DNA from: Coenobita brevimanus
Lineage: Eukaryota; Arthropoda; Malacostraca; Decapoda; Coenobitidae
Assembly (NCBI GenBank): GCA_032717465.1
Contig: CM064713.1
Location: forward strand, 13,186,872-13,250,871
Length of the DNA: 64,000 bases
Reading direction: 5' to 3'
Numbering within the stretch: the stretch's first letter is position 1; each line of letters opens with the position of its first letter. Positions 1-9,735 of the stretch are shown here, one piece after another. The notes under the pieces were generated by a model that saw only the letters and a program-made list of their open reading frames with translations, was not told the DNA's origin and ran no database searches. A program made the position numbers and the translations under genes.

Positions 1-250
1 TACAGTGGCCGTCACTTCCTGCCCGGTGTGTACAGTGGCCGTCACTTCCTGCCCGGTGTGTACAGTGGCCGTCACTTCCTGCCCGGTGTGTGCAGTGGCC
101 GTCACTTCCTGCCCGGTGTGTACAGTGGCCGTCACTTCCTGCCCGGTGTGTACAGTGGCCGTCACTTCCTGCCCGGTGTGTACAGTGGCCGTCACTTCCT
201 GCCCGGTGTGTACAGTGGCCGTCACTTCCTGCCCGGTGTGTACAGTGGCC
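1..250. repeat. 30-bp minisatellite, about 8.3 units
   Basis: Eight head-to-tail units of exactly 30 bp, each containing the core CAGTGGCCGTCACTTCCTG, with a single-base variant (TG for TA) at the start of unit 4. A ninth unit decays after about 10 bp at position 250. The period is a multiple of three, so all forward frames stay open and produce repetitive ORFs that are not genes. The array may begin outside the window. A related GGGCC-type core repeats loosely at 61340-61570. Confidence 0.95.
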
Positions 251-720
251 ATCACTGTGGTGCTGTTTGGGACTGTGCTAGGACGGGTCCCACCCCGATC
301 CTGGCGAGGGCTAGCCCGGCTGTGATGTAGTCTGCCGGGATTGTGTTCCTGCTGGTGGCCGTGTTGAGTGGAAGGGGGGCGCAGGGTCGTGGGGAACCTA
401 AGCCTGTCTCGATCGGGCCTCGCTCTTTCCCTATGCTCCTTCCCGTGGTTTCCTTCTCAGGTGGGCGTGGGGCAGTGGGTCCTTCCTGGGGTGGGTGTTG
501 CGACACCCCTCCCTGGGCTTTGCGTGGGTGTGGGCATTTCATATCTGTATCTCTATCTGTCGGTCTGTCTGTCTGTCAGTTCATCATGCAGTCCTTTAGT
601 GTGGCATCAGTAACGCAGGACCCCAGGTTAGGGCTACTGAGTCTGGTCATTTAAAGCGATAAAGATGAGTTAGTCTTTCCTGAGTGGCATTATAAGAGCA
701 ATAATAGTAATCCTTATGGG
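251..720. other. GC-rich flank of the minisatellite, no gene seen
   Basis: GC-rich DNA followed by a short TCTGTCTG tract near 560-585. Around 287-310 it shares GATCCTGGCGAGGG and a following TAGC/CCCG stretch with 61583-61610, where the same words also follow a GGGCC-type minisatellite. That suggests the two ends of the window hold copies of one dispersed repeat. The short reading frames here show no recognisable domain. Confidence 0.5.
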
Positions 721-890
721 CTACATCCGGCTGGAGCGCCTTAACCCACTAAATCAACAGGCGTCCATTAGGTTACATGGTTTCCATCCGACACAGTAAA
801 TTGTTTTCTGAGCTAAAAAGAATCCATGTAGCTTGTCATCCAGCGTAAAGTCACCCGAAGGTAGCCTTACATCATATGAGTGGATGGTGG
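720..890 (-). mobile_element. SINE-like retroposon, copy A (head plus middle part)
   Basis: On the minus strand this reads as a head module (gtgactttac, gacaagc, tggttaccat-like words) followed by GTGGGTTAAGGCGCTCCAG. The same order of words occurs at 32366-32640, 50838-51165 and 56355-56580. The tail is missing here. The middle part has an A-box-like motif, so a tRNA-related RNA polymerase III promoter is possible, but I see no clear B box. Confidence 0.6.
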
Positions 891-1406
891 CCGCCCTAAC
901 CTGCCCAAATTCTGGAAAAAGAAAAAAAAAAATCACCACTACGTCTTGTATCACAATTGGCCAAGGCAGCACTGGCCCCGCCTTAGTCTTTTACTGACTT
1001 AAATCTTGATCTTTCAAAATGTAAATATTCTTTCCGCTAGTCAGTCATTAGACTAATTTGGTAAAGTTCCATCCAATAGTTTTTTTTCTTAACAACCTAC
1101 TGTTAATGTACTGTACATGCATATACATAAATACATTCATCCATTCGTACATACAGACAGACATTCACACATACTGGACATACATACATAATTCATACAC
1201 TGACACAGACAGACAGACAGACAAACCTGGCCAAACTCAGCGTCACTGCTGTAGTAACAAAGCATTATCGCCTCTTGTTTGGTTACTCCTGTAAATTTCA
1301 ATGTTTGGTGGTGTTTGGAAGAGGTAGACAGACTGGTTGAAAATAGGTTTTATAATATACAGGCTAAAACATATAACTTTTTCGTTGTAGTAATTTTGAT
1401 GGCTGT

Positions 1407-1408
<2 letters not shown>
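891..1408. other. No gene recognised
   Basis: AT-rich DNA with low-complexity ACATACATACAGACAG-type tracts between about 1110 and 1230. Nothing coding is supported. Confidence 0.5.

Positions 1409-1486
<78 letters not shown>
1409..1486. repeat. (CA)n microsatellite
   Basis: About 38 uninterrupted CA dinucleotides. Both strands give open poly-Thr-His or poly-Val-Cys frames that are artefacts. It lies directly upstream of the CR1-like LINE fragment, and a second CA tract lies directly downstream of it. Confidence 0.98.
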
Positions 1487-1488
<2 letters not shown>

Positions 1489-1500
1489 GAGAAGGTACGG

Positions 1501-2064
1501 AACATGTATACACTTCTTGCAAATATGAGAATAGCATTCACATACATAAATGAAGACATGCTAAGAAAGATAATAACATCATTTATCAGACCAACCCTGG
1601 AGTATGCATCAGTAGTCTGGAGTCCTCATCTCAAAAAACACATTGACAAGATGAAAAAGTTCAAAGGGCCGCTACAAGATGGGTACCAGCTTGAGGGACC
1701 TAAGCTACGAAGAAAGACTAAATAAACTGAATCTACCAACACTACAGGACAGAAGGAAAAGAGGTGACATGATTATGCTATATAAATGCATATCAGGGAA
1801 GGAGAAAATAGACATAAATGATTACTTAACCTATGGGGAAGCATCAGCAAGAGGACACTGCAAAAAACTGCATAAGAAGAGAGGCGATAAAGACGTAAGG
1901 AAATTTAGTTTCCCAAATAGAGCAATTGATCAGAGGAATGCACTACCGAATGAAATAGTGTGTGCCAAAACAATTCAGAAATTTAAGGATATGTACGATA
2001 AATATGGTTTAAGACACGGGACAGTACGAGCTTGACTCATTCCTGTAAAGATACAATTAGGTAA
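1501..2064 (+). mobile_element. CR1/L2-like LINE, 3' end of the reverse transcriptase ORF
   Basis: The frame encodes the thumb and C-terminal part of a CR1-type reverse transcriptase. Hallmarks are LRKIITSFIRPTLEYASVVW near the start and RRKRGDMIMLYKCISG further on. A frameshift near 1670 moves the product from one frame to the next, and the ORF ends at 2035. The short 3' UTR contains AATTAGGTAAGAACAC and runs straight into a CA microsatellite, as expected for a LINE with a simple-repeat tail. The copy is strongly 5'-truncated, with no endonuclease or catalytic FADD. Confidence 0.85.
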
Positions 2065-2065
2065 G

Positions 2066-2135
<70 letters not shown>

Positions 2136-2137
2136 CC
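2065..2137. repeat. (CA)n microsatellite, probable LINE tail
   Basis: Roughly 36 CA units with one interruption near 2120. It starts exactly where the CR1-like 3' UTR stops, so it is probably the expanded simple-repeat tail of that insertion. Confidence 0.95.
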
Positions 2138-2463
2138 GGGAATGCAGCAGCCCTGCTCTGACCTTGACCATGTCACACTGACCTTGAACCTTGATCTGTA
2201 ACCTTTACCTTTGATGGATGTGCAGGAAAATCAAACTTCCTGCCAGACCCATACAAACACCATGTCATCATCTTGGACAATTTTATCATTTAACACACAC
2301 GGCTTGGCGATAAATCTATGGTTTTCCTGTTTTCTGTGATTCGTTCCATTTATACCTTAATTTCCGTTTGAAACGACCTATATTTTTTTTAATACCTCCC
2401 CCCCAACCCGAAACGAGTGAGTTACAAACCATATTAGGCATTAACCTACCCTGACCCCACTTG
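2138..2463. other. Intervening DNA with TGACCTTGA words
   Basis: No gene. Words related to TGACCTTGA recur at 2158-2215 and reappear after the hAT-like element near 3257-3290, so the MITE probably inserted into a diffuse low-complexity tract. Confidence 0.4.
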
Positions 2464-3248
2464 TAGGCTTGCCAACCACCTGAACTACAAATCCGGGAGA
2501 TCGTACACAAACACCACAAAATAGGGATGCATCCTAAGTGCAACTGCAATTTCTTTTGTTTCTTGTTAGTGCACTGTGACTGAAATAATGTGATCACTCG
2601 CTGATCACTACAGGCTGGTTTATATACTTTATATATTAAGGTAAAACAAACTTTTTACTATAAAAATATAAACGGGAATAAATATACTAATTCCTGAAAT
2701 AGAGAAGCTTTTATTTGAAGGTGTAAGAGTAGACGAAAACAAACTTTAGAAAATCAGTGTCAAAGGACAACTTTCTTAACACTGTGAATACCATGTCTAC
2801 ATTTTTCAGGGAAGAAAGTATGTATGGTGGGTTTCATCACTCATGTTTCCTTAAATAAAAAAAAAAATAGATTGGAGGATTGCATCAGCACACTTGCGAC
2901 TGCTATCATCCGTGACACGTCACGCCTGGCGGGAGTAGGTTTGGTAACTGACGACGGGACTGGATGGACTAGGGTTCAGCAGCTGATCCGTCTCCACCAG
3001 CTATCCTGTGCAGAAGGTGTACACTTACCTCGTCCATTGCTGTCTCTTCTGTCACGTTTCGTGTTACATTACGTTTAGAAAATAATTACATATCAAGTTA
3101 ATTAAAGTGCTACACTGTTACTGCATTTTACTGAAAACAGAATATATTTTTCTACGATTCCGGGAGATTAGAAATCCATTTCGGGAGACGGGAGCTTATA
3201 CAAGAATCCGGGAGATTTCTGGCGAATCCAGGAGGGTTGGCAAGCCTA
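2464..3248. mobile_element. hAT-like non-autonomous DNA transposon (MITE)
   Basis: The ends are inverted copies: TAGGCTTGCCAACC at 2464 and its reverse complement ending at 3248. Further inside, CCGGGAG words are repeated in inverted orientation. The flanks carry an 8-bp near-duplication, CCCACTTG at 2456-2463 and CCCACTTA at 3249-3256. An 8-bp duplication with a TAGG/CAGGG-GCCAACC type end is typical of hAT elements. The 785-bp interior has no transposase-like frame, so it would depend on a transposase supplied elsewhere. Confidence 0.75.
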
Positions 3249-3256
3249 CCCACTTA

Positions 3257-4037
3257 CCTTGACCCCGATCAGTTCAACCTTAACCCTAACAAATGACGGC
3301 CTTACCTTAGTTATCGGCTTCACATTCCTGAAAAACAAGAGCAGGAATGGGAGAGCATCTGTTACTGCCAAGGCCACGGCCACAGTGGCCAGCAAGGCAG
3401 CACCTCAGCCGCTGATTGGCTGGAGTAAATCACGTGACTCACCCTGACCCACAACTGGCTAGTTTAAAAAATGTTGCTTCTCAGTTATTATCGATTTTCT
3501 GCGGAAGGGCCATAAGGGATCAAACTGTTTGCACTGGTGAGACCTGACTACAGACCATCCAAAAATAAAAATATCCGTCCGGGCTGAAACGAGAGCAGAC
3601 CTAATCTTGATCCAAATAGCAACTGACACTGAGGTACTTTCCTAATACATACATACATACATACAAAAAAAAACAACTAAATCACAATAGCTATCCGTTG
3701 ACGTGGCTAATAATGACCATCAGCACAAAATATCGCATTGTCCCTCGTCTGGCCACTGTAGGTTGTCTTGTGAAGCGTTAGGGATCACTGACACGATCAG
3801 TGTCGGTGTCGGAGCATGTTTTGGAACCCTATTACCGGTGCTCGGGTAGTGATGGTGTGAAGGACAACACTGAACCAGCAAACCTTCCCGGCCAGCCACA
3901 TGCACCAGCCTAATAGTTGCATTGCCACCCGCCTGGGTTGCTGCCACACCCCACCCAGGCGCCACCCTTTCACACACACTCCGTTATCTTGTTTTAGTGG
4001 AGCAGGTAAATGCAGTTTTTCAAGAAAATCAGGCAAA
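3257..4037. other. No gene recognised
   Basis: Mixed unique-looking sequence with a short (CATA)n run at about 3645-3664. Reading frames here are short and have no recognisable domain. Confidence 0.5.
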
Positions 4038-4080
4038 TGGTGATACAAGCACCAAATTTGGCATGGTAATTCTCAAATGG

Positions 4081-4659
4081 AGGTTTGGAGGGTGAAGTGC
4101 TTGAAAGGGTACAGCAGGGAAGAAAGGTTGCTGGTTCTTTGAAAGCAGTGATAAGAAACAGGGAAGTGAGCATGGAAGTGAAAAAGTTACTACATGACAG
4201 TATTGTGATACCAACTCTAACGTACGGAAGTGAAGCTTGGACATTGTTGGAAGGACACAAGTCAAGAGTGAGAGCAGTGGAAATGAGTTATTTAAGAGGA
4301 GCTTGTGGAGTCACGTGGAGAGACAGGCTGACGAATGAGGATATAAAGGAGCGTTGTGGTGTGGATGTGGATGTGATAGGAAGCGTTATGAGGAACACAC
4401 TGAGGTGGTTTGGCCATGTGGAGAGGATGGAGGATGAAAGACTGACGAAGAGAGTGTATGTGAGTGAGGTGGAGGGGGGGGAGGAGGGAGGGGGAGGCCG
4501 AGGATGAGATGGAGGGATGGGGTGGAGAGGTATATGAGAGAGGGGGGTGTGAGTTGGGAGCAGGGCAGTGAGATGGCGGGGGACAGGGCGACTTGGAGGC
4601 GATTTGTTTGTGGCCACCCCAAACGGGATTGAGGCGTCTGGCAATAGATAGATAGATAG
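4081..4659 (+). mobile_element. RTE-like LINE, 5'-truncated copy R1 with target duplication
   Basis: Encodes only the C-terminal domain of the RTE-like family (ORF 4085-4507; motifs VAGSLKAVIRNREVSMEVKK, YGSEAW, LRWFGHVERM). A frameshift in the G-rich run near 4475 breaks the last part. It ends with GGCGTCTGGCAATAG plus (GATA)n. A perfect 13-bp target duplication, AATTCTCAAATGG, is present at 4068-4080 and 4660-4672, which defines the insertion exactly. It sits inside the left terminal repeat of the Academ-like element and is therefore younger. Confidence 0.95.
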
Positions 4660-4683
4660 AATTCTCAAATGGTTACTATAGTC

Positions 4684-4923
4684 TATTTGACTGACCTGTG
4701 CACCTGAGATGTATGGGACAAGTAGGGTGTGACCTCTTCAGCTACGGAAATTATTCCATATTTAATCTGGCTGCTGGTATTGAAGGCATTTTAATAATAT
4801 GCATATATATGTATTAAAATAAGAAAAGGTGTAGATTTAAATCATCGGCGGCCAATCAGCAGCCGCGATTCAAACACTCTACTCGCCCCATACTTCTGAG
4901 CTGCACAGGTCAGTCAAATAGGG
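4684..4923. mobile_element. 240-bp MITE with inverted repeats
   Basis: The termini TATTTGACTGACCTGTGCA (4684) and the complement ending near 4920 are inverted repeats, and pairing continues imperfectly through TATGGG-C-AGTAG-GTGT. The flanks carry TATAGTC at 4677-4683 and 4924-4930, a 7-bp candidate target duplication. It lies a few bases after the RTE insertion and also interrupts the left arm of the Academ-like element. It has no coding capacity and the superfamily is unclear. Confidence 0.7.
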
Positions 4924-5229
4924 TATAGTCAAGTCTGCCTGATTAGCCATTTGAAAATCCATGATGGCGGCCATTATTCAAGATGGCAGCCATATTGACC
5001 TTCAAAAGTTTATTTTTCTTATAGATATTGATGTAGTTGGTCAATCTGAATGATCATGGTGTCGATATGTATGTTTTCAAGCATGCTCAGATGATTTTTT
5101 TATAGCTTTAAGTCCATTGAAACATTTATATCAACATAAAATAACACTTTTAGTCAAAAAATATATAAAAAAAAGAACTTACTAATAATAAGAGTACTCA
5201 CTATTAGCACTGATTCCTGTGGCTTCTCC

Positions 5230-8200
5230 TGACAGTACATCATTGTGCATTTACTGCTGTTCACATAGGCAGCTGCAGAGTGCTGAGCAGGAAAGTCTAG
5301 AGTGAAAGCCTTTGTATCTCTGGTTGCAGTTTTTCTTACAGGAACATTTGGTCAGCTCCTGACAGTATGTCGCAATCGGGGGAAGAGTCGTTCAAAGTAT
5401 CTGCCATGCCTCTCCCTCTGCATCCATCTCCAGTTGACGGGACTGTTGGTTTCTGGATTGGAGATTGTTGCCTAACCCCAGATACCAGCCTGGAAGGCAG
5501 CCCGCTCTGCAAATACCTTAAGGGCTGCCTGGGTTGGTGGAATGGAGTCATATGATCTCAGCGTGCGGCACAAGATATTTAGTCTTGCCTCATCTACACC
5601 AGTGGCTGCACTAGATCTGTCGTACATGAAGGCAACAAATCTGTCCAGCTTCTGCAGGTCAGCATCAGCAACTGTTGTTGAACATTGGCTGAGTTTGGCG
5701 AATGTTTCTGAAACGTCATCACAGACATTCCTTGTGTGCCATGCAACTTTCCTTTCCCACGGAAGCCAGACACAGCGTCACAGCCAGTGAAAGCATGAAA
5801 GTATAGGACCCCACTAGCTCTCTTAAGCCCTATCGCAGAAACTACATCATGAACTGCAATCCATCGATGACTGGCTCCTTGGCCAAAGGCAATACACTTG
5901 TTATCAAGACCAAGCTCCTGTAGTGATGGCAGTGCTGATACTGCTATGACGACCACGTCAGTGTCATTGGCTTTGATGACGAGGGACTTGCTACCATCAA
6001 TTGCTACATCCAAGCATGCTCAAATATTTATGTGTCTGCTTCCTCATGACAGCATGCAGCCACAGCTTCTAGGGACTTCTCTGTGTTGCTAACGGCATCT
6101 CCTTTTGTCACAACCACCGTGCTTGTCGTCTGTGTTTCACACATTTTCTCCCCGAGAAAATGGAATAGTTCTGTCTTGTTTTTGTCATCTCACAGAAAGC
6201 TTCTCCAGTTTTGGGGAGTCTTACTGGTCCCTGTAACTCTTCTCCTGATCCCGTGTCCTCGTTTCGACCTGGTTTCAGACTTCAGACTTAACTTTTTGTA
6301 CACATCAAACACTACATCCACCCTATTGTATTTGGCACCATAGAATTCCACTTTGGGCAGGATGTCTTCTCTGGCATAGACATCAAAAGTCCTTGAGGTG
6401 CGTGGAGGCAGGGCATTGATCAGTGCTGAGCCATCTATGATGATGGCACCTCTATGTCTCTCTTTCTCTGCAGCATTTACTTTTGGTTGAAGAATTTCAG
6501 CCAGCTGTGACTTCTGACATGCATGAAGCTTGCCATTGTCACTGAGGGAGACAGGAGCTGACTGGTTCTCATGCTTGAAGAATTCTTGCAAGTCACACTG
6601 TCTGTTCTGACTGGAGATGAAGAGTCGCGAGAACAGCTGACAGTCATCTTTCAGTACGTTTTCTTTGGAACTGCTAACAACATGGTCATGTATGAAGAAG
6701 GAGGATCTGTTTTTCTTGACTGGATGGTGGAACAGACGTTGATCTTCATTCCCTAGTCCCTCTAAGAATGACTGGAATTGCTCTTTTCCTCCGTCATGGT
6801 GTGTACCAACCATTTTAGCAAGATCTGGATCTACAATTCTCTTTGTGTCAAACGCCAGACTGTCAGATGAATCTTCTTGGAAAGGGTTGCCCATCTCCCG
6901 TAGCACCTTGGTATGTGCTTCCACCTTCTCAAAGAAAGACTTCTGTGCACTCTGAATCTGTTCATGATGTCGGCTGCTGGTGGTGGCTCCATCTTTTGCA
7001 CCTCATGCAGCTTCATATCCAGCAACAAGACGATTCACTTCAGGTCCGTCCACCATCCACCTTCGAAGTGCTGCTGGATCCTCAGTCAACCCAATTTCTC
7101 CTCCATCGCCTTTAATCACTTTATTGTTTTGTTCATTTGCTTGATCAAAAGCAGTGCCAGAGAACTCTCTCTGTTGTGGACAACAAAGTTCCCCTTGTGG
7201 AACTCCCTCGCTACCTCTGGATGTTGTTGCTCAAGGCACATCATGTCTCGATGGTGAATTGGAAGCCATCGGGCATAATTAACATTGTTGTTCGCAAAGA
7301 AGTAGGGGGTCAACTCTGAGAGTGTTTCAAGGTAGAGTTTGAAATTGTCTTCCCTAACTGAGCGGATCAACATGAAGATGGTGAGCTCCACGTCCAGCTC
7401 AAGGTTCCAGAATTGGAACTGTGGACTCTCAAGCCTCCGTTGTTTACACCAGTCTTCGAAGCTCAAAGTTGACCTTTCAGACTCATCACAGCAGTACCCC
7501 TGGTATGCCTCCTTCATCAGTTTGTACAAGCTGTATGATGTGATTTGATGTGCTAGTTTGTCTTAGTTACACTTGGTACAGACAGAAAAGCCTCTTCAGT
7601 ACCAGATGAAGCCACTCCTGCTTCAACAAGGGAACCAAACCAATCCAACAACTGTATTGTAGTAGCGTTCCTAGTGATCTCAGTGCAGCCATCTCTATGT
7701 GAAGTCCCCTGAACATAATAACATACTTGTCTTCTCCATACTCAGGCCAATGCCACTGGATTTGTTTTGTCAGGGAATACAGTGGCTGGTCTGCAGCTGT
7801 GACTGAGATCTGACCTGGGAGCAGAAAAGCCACTGTATCACAAACCTTTTCCATGACATGCCTGACGGTTGCCACAGAGTGTGCCTGATCTCGAACCAGG
7901 GGCAGCAGAGACGTAATTCTCACTTCAAATGACTGACTCCTTTTCTGTGCTACACGGTGAGCTGTCCACGTGATGCAGACTTCATCAGCCACTTCCTCAG
8001 CGAGCAAGACCTCTTCCAACCAAGCAAACTCTTCCTGCAGGTGTGGCTGGATTGACTCAGGTGCTGGCAGTGACTGACGTGCTGCCAAGGGAGGACTGGG
8101 ATTCTTCATAATATAAGCTGGTCGGACGTTGGTGATTGCCTCTGGAAGCTCATGAACTTTCTTGACCATCGTATCTGCATTCCGTCTGAGTAACTCACGC

Positions 8201-8530
8201 TCCTCACCAGCCTGCTCAGGAATGTTGGAAGATGGACACACTGGTCCCATGGAAGGACGTTTTGGCCGTAGTCGCAGTGAGGTTGTGGTCAATGTTGTCC
8301 ACTGCTGGAGTCGTGAACAACTGCTTCCTCAAGACTGGTGGATACACCACTGCATCAGCTAACTCTGAACCCCATGCTGGGTTGCACAGCAGTGATGCCA
8401 CCAGTGTGCCCTGGTAGTGCCCGACAATCACTCCCTCACATGCTGAGACCTTTTGCACGCAACCCTCACCTAGTTTTGCCCTCGAGCCAGTGAGGTGCAC
8501 CAGGGTATGGTTGTTGCTGTGTACATGCAA
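5230..8530 (-). pseudogene. Academ-like transposon protein with FEN1/XPG-type nuclease motifs, broken
   Basis: Fragments in order on the minus strand: 8530-8216 (VDNIDHN and SFHGTS), 8292-7567 (QIQWHWPEYGEDKYVIMFRG), 7529-7116 (YARWLPIHHRDM), 6924-6190, 6013-5594 and 5551-5230. I recall this order from a widespread animal protein family. The nuclease-like motifs follow the FEN1/XPG pattern: IDGSA (residue 164 of the 6924-6190 frame), FDVYK with a basic SETRSKRG stretch (about 207-222), HEEADT near 6031-6051, NDTDVVV (residues 16-22 of the 6013-5594 frame) and GCDAVSGFRGKGK (77-89), which resembles the H3TH region. The C-terminus has CSCKKNC and CSALCSC. Frameshifts and stops separate the pieces. 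The nuclease reading is inference from motif order. Confidence 0.7.
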
Positions 8531-8956
8531 CTTCTAGGAGCCATAGGTGAGCTGGGCCAGTGATAAGGACCAGTATCAGCAGTCCATGTAAAACATGTGG
8601 CTGAATGCTGAAACAAAGGTACTTCCTCTACCACTAGGACCCTACACCCCATGTTTATATTAGTAGCTGCTGATGTGTACAATGTTGCAAGCCAGCAAGC
8701 CATGCACTCAGGAAAAAACATAAAACCAGTCATAAATAAGACAAATATATATACGAGAGTATCAAAAATAGAAAAAAATCATATGAACATGCTTGAAAAC
8801 ATACATCAATTTCTATTGTTTAAAAATCATCTTTCGAAGGTCAGTTTGGCAGCCATGTTGAAAAATGGTCGCCATCTTGGATTTCCAAATGGCCAATCAG
8901 GCAGATTTAACAAGTAGCCCCTAGGGTATGATCATGCCAAAATTCTTGCTTGTATC

Positions 8957-9066
8957 ACCACTCGCTCACTCTCATCTTAAATGTCGGGACCAACTGCCTA
9001 GTCCCGGGCTCCTACGCTCTTCATGGGGCAATGTAGGATTGGATGATGGATGGGTGGATGGATCAC
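8957..9066 (+). mobile_element. SINE-like retroposon, copy B (3' half with ATGG tail)
   Basis: Carries the shared 3' words of the family: TCACTCTCATCTTAAATGTC, then CCGGGCTCCTACGCTCTTCA, GGGGCAATGTAGGATTGGAT and a short (GGAT/ATGG) tail. It begins within a few bases of the right end of the Academ-like element, so that element either inserted into this SINE or truncated it. Confidence 0.75.
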
Positions 9067-9123
9067 CACTTGCAAGATTTTTTTATTACCCGCTCTACTA
9101 TTTATTTCCTGTCCTCCAAGTGC

Positions 9124-9165
9124 CAAACAGACGAGTTGGCAGTCCGTTGCCAACTCGTCTGTTTG
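9124..9165. repeat. Perfect 18-bp inverted repeat
   Basis: Arms CAAACAGACGAGTTGGCA (9124-9141) and TGCCAACTCGTCTGTTTG (9148-9165) are exact reverse complements around a 6-bp spacer. It could be a leftover transposon hairpin or a structural element. I cannot assign a function. Confidence 0.95.
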
Positions 9166-9300
9166 TGGTCCATGAACCTCCTGCCCAGCACTTTGCAACC
9201 CACTCACCGGTAACAGGCGCTGTGGCAGTTCCCTACAGTTCAGTGAATCCTGGCCATTTCTGTTAACTTTATATTTCTTTACTTACTAAGAGTTATTATA

Positions 9301-9654
<354 letters not shown>

Positions 9655-9724
<70 letters not shown>
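9655..9724. repeat. (AT)n microsatellite
   Basis: AT-rich dinucleotide tract between the tRNA-SINE and the next RTE copy. It is probably the SINE's simple-repeat tail, and it reads as a poly-Ile-Tyr frame that is not a gene. Confidence 0.95.
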
Positions 9725-9729
<5 letters not shown>

Positions 9730-9735
9730 CTCAGA

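Larger units (their letters stand above)
4038..8960 (-). mobile_element. Academ-like DNA transposon with long terminal inverted repeats
   Basis: The outer ends match in inverted orientation (TGGTGATACAAGC at 4038 and its complement ending at 8960). Similarity continues inward: CTGCCTGATT-GCCATTT and an AAGATGGC-GCCAT block at about 4940-5010 mirror 8842-8910, then TATGTTTTCAAGCATG at about 5080 mirrors the region near 8790. After removing two later insertions the arms exceed 150 bp and the element is about 4.1 kb. It holds one decayed minus-strand gene with FEN1/XPG-like motifs, a hallmark I recall for AcademX elements. No flanking target duplication is visible, and the right end abuts a SINE tail. 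Superfamily assignment is from memory. Confidence 0.7.

Noticed and set aside
1..250. CRISPR-like array of 30-bp repeats
   Set aside because: Units are directly adjacent without unique spacers, and the sequence is eukaryotic.
5..330. Three overlapping forward ORFs at the start of the window
   Set aside because: They are translations of a 30-bp tandem repeat in all three frames; the period is divisible by three.
1243..1725. ORFs rich in Val-Cys or Thr-His
   Set aside because: They run through the (CA)n microsatellite. Only the part after 1501 has LINE homology.
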